55,174 nucleotides of DNA from Methylobacterium variabile (GTDB taxonomy: Bacteria; Pseudomonadota; Alphaproteobacteria; Rhizobiales; Beijerinckiaceae), in contig NZ_LABY01000073.1 in NCBI RefSeq assembly GCF_001043975.1, forward strand, positions 1 to 55,174, written 5' to 3'. A program made the position numbers and the translations under genes. The notes under the pieces are model-generated. The model was not told the origin of the DNA and made no database searches. It saw only the letters and a list, made by a program, of their open reading frames with translations. Below, one piece after another: positions 50,466-55,174 of this stretch. The stretch's first letter is position 1. The number at the start of each line of letters is the position of its first letter.

Positions 50466-51734
50466 TCAGCCGGCGATCCCGGTGAGGCGCTTGAGCGTGG
50501 GCAGCGCGAGGTCGAGCGGCCGCTGCTCGCGCGTCGTGATCTCGGCCCGGGTCAGGGTACCGCTGCTCAGGCGCTGGTCGGGGCCGCGGCCGACTGCCCA
50601 CCGGTAGCCGCTCGCGGTCGCCGGATCCGGCTGCAGGCGGATCAGGGCGGCGTACGGTGCGCCCTCGCGCGAGAAGCGCGAGACGAGCGTGTCGTTGTGC
50701 AGCACCGCCAGCATGCCCTGGGGGGTGAGGGGGAAGTCCGAGATCGACATCACCGTCCCGACGAGCGTGCCGTACTCCTCGCGCTTGACGGTGCTCGGCT
50801 CGAGCCTCGCCTCCATGCCGGGCCGGATCTGCTTGCCCTTGTCCGCCGGGATGTAGACGATCGCTTCCAGCGACTGCCCCTCCGTCTCCACGGCGACGAC
50901 CGGAGTGCCGACGCCCAGCACGGAGCCGGGCGAGACCTTGATCTCGAGGACGCGGCCGGCGATCGGGCTCACCACGCGGGTGTTGCGGCCGAGCTCGCCG
51001 CCGATCTGCTCCATCTGCCGGCGCGCGTCGTTGATGCGGAACTGCGATTCCTGGATCTCGCGGTCGCGCTGCACCTCGAGGTCGGTCTTCTGGACCTTGA
51101 GCTTCAGCAGCTCGTTCTGGGCATCCTCGCGGCGCTGGCGCGCATCGATGAGCTCGCGGCGGCGATCCTCGACGGTGCGGCGCGTCGTGATGCCCTTGGC
51201 GAGCAGGGTCTCGAGGTTGCGCACCTCGGTGGCGAGGTAGTCGATCCGCTGATCGGTCGCCTGCACGATCTGGTCGAAGGCGCGTTCGACCTTGACGAAG
51301 TTGGCGGCCTTCGTCTGCAGTTCGCTCGCGATCTTGCTCCTGAGGTCGGCATGGTCGCGCTCGCGTTCGCGGTACACCTCCGTGGCACTGCGGTAGCGCT
51401 GCTCGATCTCGTTCTGGATGATCTCGGCGATCGGCTGGCCCAGCGCCACGCGGTCGCCGACCGCGACCGCGATCGCACCGAGGCGGCCGCCGGCCCCCGA
51501 GACGGCGTCGACCACCTGGCCGCCGACGCCGACGAGGATGCCCTCACCGGCGGCGCGGGTCGGGATCCGGCCGACCAGGCTCCACGTCACGGCCGTCGCG
51601 AGCACGAGGGCGATGACGGCGGCCAGCACCCAGTCGGCCGGCCTGGTCACGCGGACGAGATGGTCGAGCTGCTCGGGCGAGGCCATGCGCTCGAGGGCGC
51701 GGGCCCGAAAGATCTGCTGAGATGACGAACTCAT
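50466..51734 (-). CDS. NHLM-type secretion protein, HlyD-like periplasmic adaptor
   Basis: This 422-residue membrane-fusion protein has a single N-terminal membrane helix (WVLAAVIALVLATAVTWSLVG) and a biotinyl-lipoyl-like half-motif (GGRLGAIAVAVGDRVALGQPIAEI). A long coiled coil follows (about residues 110-270, with RERERDHADLRSKIASELQ and NELLKLKVQKTDLEVQRDREIQE), then the second half-motif and a beta domain (RVVSPIAGRVLEIKVSPGSVLGVGTPV). ATG 51734 with GGGGAT upstream is the likely start. It is the first gene of the export cassette, 4 nt before the peptidase-ABC gene, and links the inner-membrane exporter to the outer membrane. Confidence 0.9.
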   Translation of the reverse strand: MSSSSQQIFRARALERMASPEQLDHLVRVTRPADWVLAAVIALVLATAVTWSLVGRIPTRAAGEGILVGVGGQVVDAVSGAGGRLGAIAVAVGDRVALGQPIAEIIQNEIEQRYRSATEVYRERERDHADLRSKIASELQTKAANFVKVERAFDQIVQATDQRIDYLATEVRNLETLLAKGITTRRTVEDRRRELIDARQRREDAQNELLKLKVQKTDLEVQRDREIQESQFRINDARRQMEQIGGELGRNTRVVSPIAGRVLEIKVSPGSVLGVGTPVVAVETEGQSLEAIVYIPADKGKQIRPGMEARLEPSTVKREEYGTLVGTVMSISDFPLTPQGMLAVLHNDTLVSRFSREGAPYAALIRLQPDPATASGYRWAVGRGPDQRLSSGTLTRAEITTREQRPLDLALPTLKRLTGIAG

Positions 51735-51889
51735 GGGATCCCCACCCGAGCGCACGGCTCGCACGATCTCACGGAGGCGACGACCGACTGGCGGGCGACA
51801 CGGCGAGTGTATTAGAGACAATTCCAAAGGCCAGCGCTAGGCTGGGCCGCCGGATCCAGTCCGGGCCCGGTCGTGGACAAGTACCGCCG

Positions 51890-52441
51890 ATGCAGATCAC
51901 ACGCCGGGCCTCCTCGATCGCCGCTCGCATCGAACGGCCGCGTCCGTCGTTGCAGCGGGCATTCCACCTGCACGCGGTCGCAGTGGCAGCGTTGATTGTC
52001 TTTTCCGCACAGTCGGTCCCGGCCCGCATCCTGAGCAATGGCGATCGGGCCAGCATTGCCCAGATGAAGCCCCGCTACGCGGAGGTGCTGAGCGAGGTCG
52101 CGCGGACGGCTGAGCGCTCCGATCTCCCGGCCGCCGACGGCGAGTGCGTCCGCGAGACCCTGCGCGCGCTCACGCAGATCTCGGATGAGCTGCGCGGCTA
52201 CGAGTCGCTCATCACCATCGAGGGGCAGCTCGTCGAGGCGGGCGATGACGACGCGGTGAAGGACGTGATCCGCTTCGCGGTCGTGAACGCGCTCAAGATC
52301 CTCGACATCGAGCAGCGCCGGCTGGACGACCTCTCGACCCGCTGCGCCCGCCTGCCGCTGGCGGCCGAGAAGGTCCGCGTCGCACTCCGGTTCATCGAGG
52401 GCACCGCCGCGACCCTGCGGGCCATCCAGCCGCAGCTGTGA
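51890..52441 (+). CDS. Exported helical protein of unknown function, divergent from the export cassette
   Basis: This 183-residue protein starts at ATG 51890 with an arginine-rich N-terminus and a hydrophobic helix (AVAVAALIVFSAQSVPA), so it is exported or anchored. The rest is predicted almost all alpha-helical (YAEVLSEVARTAERSD, VIRFAVVNALKILDIEQRRLDDL) with two cysteines, one in the segment DGECVRETL and one in STRCARL. No family is recognised. It diverges from the NHLM-type export operon over a 155-bp region and could share its promoter region, so an accessory or immunity role is possible but unproven. Confidence 0.65.
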   Translation: MQITRRASSIAARIERPRPSLQRAFHLHAVAVAALIVFSAQSVPARILSNGDRASIAQMKPRYAEVLSEVARTAERSDLPAADGECVRETLRALTQISDELRGYESLITIEGQLVEAGDDDAVKDVIRFAVVNALKILDIEQRRLDDLSTRCARLPLAAEKVRVALRFIEGTAATLRAIQPQL

Positions 52442-52593
52442 GGCTGCGGCCAGCGCTCGCCGACCTGGGGCTCACGCAGCGGAGATGGCCGAGCGTGTTC
52501 GATCGGTGGCGCCGGCGAGCCCCGCCGTCCGCCGTCCGCCGCGGCGCGACACGTCCAGGACCCGAGGATGCGCGGCCCAGGTCCTCCGGTCGA

Positions 52594-53532
52594 TCAGGCG
52601 GCGTCCGACGGCGCGAGACCGGCGGCCTCCCGCAGCCAATGCGTCGCGATGGCGTCGCGGCGGGCGAACCAGGTGCCCTCCCGCGCGGCCGCGTGGGCGA
52701 GGAAGCGCTCGAGCCCGCCGATGCGGCCGGGCCGGCCGATGATGCGCAGGTGCAAGCCCACCGACAGCATCCGCGGCGCGACCGCCCCCTCCTCGTAGAG
52801 CCGGTCGAAGGCGTCGATGCAGTAGCGGGCGAAATCGTCGCCGAACACGAAGCCGCTGCCGCGCTGGAAGCGCATGTCGTTGGTGTCGAAGGCGTAGGGC
52901 AGAACGACGTGGGGGCGCCCATGGGGCGACCCCTGCCGCCCCGGGACGAGGTAGGGCAGGTCGTCGTTGTAGGCGTTCGAGTCGTACAGGAAGCCGCCAT
53001 GCTCCAGCAGCAGCCGGCGGGTGTTGACCGAGGTGGCCGAGCGGGTGTGCCAGCCGACCGGTGCGCGCCCGGTCGCGCCGCGGATCGCCGCCACGGCCCG
53101 GGCGATCGCCGCCCGCTCCTCGGCCTCGCCCATGCCGGCGTGGCGCTCCCAGCGCCAGCCATGGGCCGCGACCTCGTGCCCGTCGGCGACCGCCTCCCGC
53201 GCCAGCCACGGCGAGAGCGCGACGGCGCGCCCGTTGGCGTTGAGGGTCGCGGACACACCGTAGGCCGCGAGCAGCGCCCGGATGCGCGGCCAGCCGGCCC
53301 TCGTGCCGTACTCGAAATGCGATTCCATGCAGAGGTCGCGGGATCCGACGACCTCCTCCACCACCTCGTAAACGGCTTCGTTGCGCTCGTCGCCCATCCC
53401 GAGGGAGAGTTCCGCCCCCTCCTCGACGTTGACGACGACCGAGACGGCGAGGCGAGCGCCGCCCGGCCAGGCGACCGCCGGCGGGTGCCCGCCGTAGCCG
53501 CGGAAGTCGCGATCGTGAGCCGGATCCGCCAT
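52594..53532 (-). CDS. Polysaccharide deacetylase-family protein, PuuE (cofactor-free allantoinase)-like
   Basis: This 312-residue protein has the NodB/polysaccharide deacetylase barrel. The opening FRGYGGHPPAVAWPGGARLAVSVVVNVEEGAELS is very close in form to allantoinase PuuE, which lacks the usual dinuclear metal site. HEVAAHGWRWERH and GWHTRSATSVNTRRLLLEHGGFLYDSNAYNDDLPY follow. PuuE opens the hydantoin ring of allantoin. Other amide or peptidoglycan substrates are possible. It lies 4 nt downstream of two ABC permease genes, so the importer probably delivers its substrate. Confidence 0.85.
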   Translation of the reverse strand: MADPAHDRDFRGYGGHPPAVAWPGGARLAVSVVVNVEEGAELSLGMGDERNEAVYEVVEEVVGSRDLCMESHFEYGTRAGWPRIRALLAAYGVSATLNANGRAVALSPWLAREAVADGHEVAAHGWRWERHAGMGEAEERAAIARAVAAIRGATGRAPVGWHTRSATSVNTRRLLLEHGGFLYDSNAYNDDLPYLVPGRQGSPHGRPHVVLPYAFDTNDMRFQRGSGFVFGDDFARYCIDAFDRLYEEGAVAPRMLSVGLHLRIIGRPGRIGGLERFLAHAAAREGTWFARRDAIATHWLREAAGLAPSDAA

Positions 53533-53536
53533 CGGG

Positions 53537-54337
53537 TCAGACCTCGGCCAGGCGGCGCAGGCCGACGAGGCGGTCGCCGAGGATCAGCACCGCGACGGCG
53601 AGCAGGATCAGCAGGGTCGAGATCGCCGCGACGGTGGGGTCGGGCCGCTCCTCGACATATTGCAGCATCTGGATCGGCAAGGTCTTGGTCCAGGCGTCGG
53701 TGAAGAAGATCGAGATCGGGTAGTTGTCCATCGAGGCGAGGAACGCGAACAGGCCGGAGGTGAGGAAGGCCGGCGCCAGGTTCGGCACCAGCACGCGCAG
53801 GACGGCCGCCGGGTAGGACAGGCCCAGGGTGCGGGCCGCGTCGATCAGCGTGAAGTCGAACAGCGAGAGCGCCGCCACCACGGTGCGCACGACGTAGGGC
53901 AGCGTGATCACCCCGTGGGCGATCAGCAGGCTCAGACCCACGTCGCGCAGGCCCGCCGCGCGAAAACCCTGGAGCATCGCGATGCGGACGACGAGGCCGG
54001 GGAGCATCAGGGGCGAGATCAGGAAGGTGACGAGGGCCTCGCGCCCGGGAAAGCGCCCGCGTACCACCGCGATGGCGCAGAGCGTGCCGAGGACCAGCGC
54101 CAGGGCGGTGGCGAGGCACGCGATCCGCAGCGAGGTCCAGACCGCGGGCCAGAGGTCGCGCGAGGCCCAGAGCCGCTCGTACCAGCGCGTCGACCAGGAC
54201 GGCGGCGGCAGGGTGAAGACCGCGCTCGACCCGAACGAGACCGCCACCGTCACCACCAGCGGCGCCATCAGGAAGACGGCGGAGGCGGCAGCGAGCATCC
54301 AGACCACGGCGAGGGCCGTGCGCTCGATCGCGGTCAT
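53537..54337 (-). CDS. ABC transporter permease, PotC/polyamine type
   Basis: This 266-residue inner-membrane permease has six predicted helices. The EAA loop is DFTLIDAARTLGLSYPAAVLRVLVPNLAPAFLTSG, typical of the spermidine/putrescine (POPT) family. It starts in a 4-nt overlap with the preceding permease gene and ends 4 nt before the PuuE-like gene. The ATPase and binding protein are expected upstream, beyond the right edge of the window. Confidence 0.9.
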   Translation of the reverse strand: MTAIERTALAVVWMLAAASAVFLMAPLVVTVAVSFGSSAVFTLPPPSWSTRWYERLWASRDLWPAVWTSLRIACLATALALVLGTLCAIAVVRGRFPGREALVTFLISPLMLPGLVVRIAMLQGFRAAGLRDVGLSLLIAHGVITLPYVVRTVVAALSLFDFTLIDAARTLGLSYPAAVLRVLVPNLAPAFLTSGLFAFLASMDNYPISIFFTDAWTKTLPIQMLQYVEERPDPTVAAISTLLILLAVAVLILGDRLVGLRRLAEV

Positions 54338-55174
54338 GCGTGCCCTCCGCCGCCGAGGCGCCGGGCGAGCGCCGTCGAGCCCACCACGACGGCGACCGCG
54401 ACGGCCAGCAGGATCACCGCGGTGGTCGAGCCGAGCTGCTCGTCGCGCATGAACAGGAAGGCGCGGCCGGTGAGCGTCGCCAGGGTCTGGAAGCGGTCGC
54501 CGATGACGAGGCTCGGCACGACGTACATCGACACCGCGAGGGAGAACACGAAGGCGACGCCGGAGACGATGCCCGGCAGGGTCAGGGGCAGGGTCACGGT
54601 GAGCAAGCGGCGCAGGGGGCTCGCCCCCAGGGTCGCGGCGGCCTCGGGCAGGCGCGGGTCGATCAGGCGGATCACCGCGTAGATCGGCAGGATCATGAAC
54701 GGCAGGAAGACGTTGGCGGCGCCGATGACGAGCCCGGCCTCGGTGAACAGCAGGCGCTGCGGCGCGTCCCAGATCCCGAGGCCGACGAGGGCTTGCGACA
54801 TCACCCCGTCGCGGCGCAGCACGATCTGCCACGCATAGGCCTTAACCACGACCCCGACCGAGAGCGGCAGGATGACGGACAGGAGCAGGAGCCCCTGCAC
54901 CGCGCCGCGGGCCCGCGCCAGGGCGAGAGCCGCCGGATAGCCGGCGAGGAGGCAGACGAGGGTGACGAGGAGCGCGGTCCGCACCGTGTTGCCGATCACC
55001 CGCCAGCTGAACGGATCGGACAGGAACTGGCCGAGCGGCGCGAGGCTGATCCCCTGCGGGCCCGAGAGGCTGCGCCCGAGCAGGACGAGGAGCGGCCAGC
55101 CATAGGCCGCCGCGAGGTAGGCGAAGGCCGGGAGCGCCAGCAGCGCCACCGGATCGGCCCGGACGGGGAGCGGC
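54334..55174 (-). CDS. ABC transporter permease, PotB/polyamine type (partial, runs off the window)
   Basis: This first permease of the polyamine-type importer has at least 271 residues from GTG 55149, but the frame stays open to the edge. The window probably lacks its true start by a few codons. Conserved parts are LPAFAYLAAAYGWPLLVLLGRSL, the EAA loop PRLPEAAATLGASPLRRLLTVTLPLTLPG and six helices. It overlaps the PotC-type gene by ATGA. Confidence 0.88.
   Translation of the reverse strand, partial: PLPVRADPVALLALPAFAYLAAAYGWPLLVLLGRSLSGPQGISLAPLGQFLSDPFSWRVIGNTVRTALLVTLVCLLAGYPAALALARARGAVQGLLLLSVILPLSVGVVVKAYAWQIVLRRDGVMSQALVGLGIWDAPQRLLFTEAGLVIGAANVFLPFMILPIYAVIRLIDPRLPEAAATLGASPLRRLLTVTLPLTLPGIVSGVAFVFSLAVSMYVVPSLVIGDRFQTLATLTGRAFLFMRDEQLGSTTAVILLAVAVAVVVGSTALARRLGGGGHA

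Overview
The window is very GC-rich DNA (about 70% by eye) with dense operons, ATGA stop/start overlaps and mostly G/C-ending codons. Together with many ABC importers, acyl-CoA genes, MmgE/PrpD proteins and palindromic intergenic repeats, this suggests an alphaproteobacterium of the Rhizobiales, probably Methylobacterium-like. The genus is inferred from gene content and style; no marker gene or rRNA is present. No tRNA, rRNA or CRISPR array was seen.

Region A (1-21.1 kb, + strand) is one long catabolic gene run. After a transposase scrap, two identical TGAAACGTTTCA operators lie 150 bp apart, and the second abuts a TTGACA-N18-TAGGAT promoter. The genes that follow encode a complete branched-chain-amino-acid-type (HAAT) importer, a CaiB-type CoA-transferase, enoyl-CoA hydratase, HMG-CoA-lyase-type lyase, acyl-CoA dehydrogenase and MmgE/PrpD protein. 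Next come a metallo-beta-lactamase (MBL) fold hydrolase, a LacI-type regulator (the likely reader of the operators), two old-yellow-enzyme-like reductases, an Asp/Glu-racemase-fold protein, a second MmgE/PrpD, an acyl-CoA ligase, a second MBL hydrolase and a quinone-oxidoreductase-like enzyme. The logic is uptake of an organic acid, ring or lactone opening and reduction, CoA activation, and cleavage of a 3-hydroxy-3-methyl acyl-CoA.

Region B (21.2-34 kb) starts with a GlxA-like regulator divergent from two small membrane-protein genes. A minus-strand operon follows: a second HAAT importer, a Tm-1-like/UPF0261 protein, a phosphoenolpyruvate-hydrolase-like TIM barrel and a tandem SRPBCC protein. 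Beside it lie a truncated version of the same TIM barrel and an unusual regulator that fuses this barrel to a degenerate AAA+ domain and a Fis-type helix-turn-helix. Three copies of one rare barrel thus sit within 10 kb.

Region C (34-43 kb) has a small hydrophobic ORF, an isochorismatase-like hydrolase divergent from a LysR regulator, and a minus-strand operon with a sugar-type ABC importer lacking its ATPase and a short-chain dehydrogenase. A family-2 malate/lactate dehydrogenase is divergent from a GntR-type regulator with two apparent winged-helix units.

Region D (43-52.5 kb) is the most interesting part. It holds an Ivy-type lysozyme inhibitor in an AT-richer islet, a perfect 31-bp inverted repeat, and a three-gene NHLM-type peptide export cassette (HlyD-like, C39 peptidase-ABC, second ABC). 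Next to the cassette is a 48-residue gene with a textbook double-glycine leader and a proline-rich 16-residue core. The peptidase-ABC gene carries a one-base frameshift in a run of five G. No peptide-modifying enzyme is visible.

Region E (52.6 kb to the end) has a PuuE-like polysaccharide-deacetylase-family amidohydrolase and two polyamine-type ABC permeases, the last running off the window.
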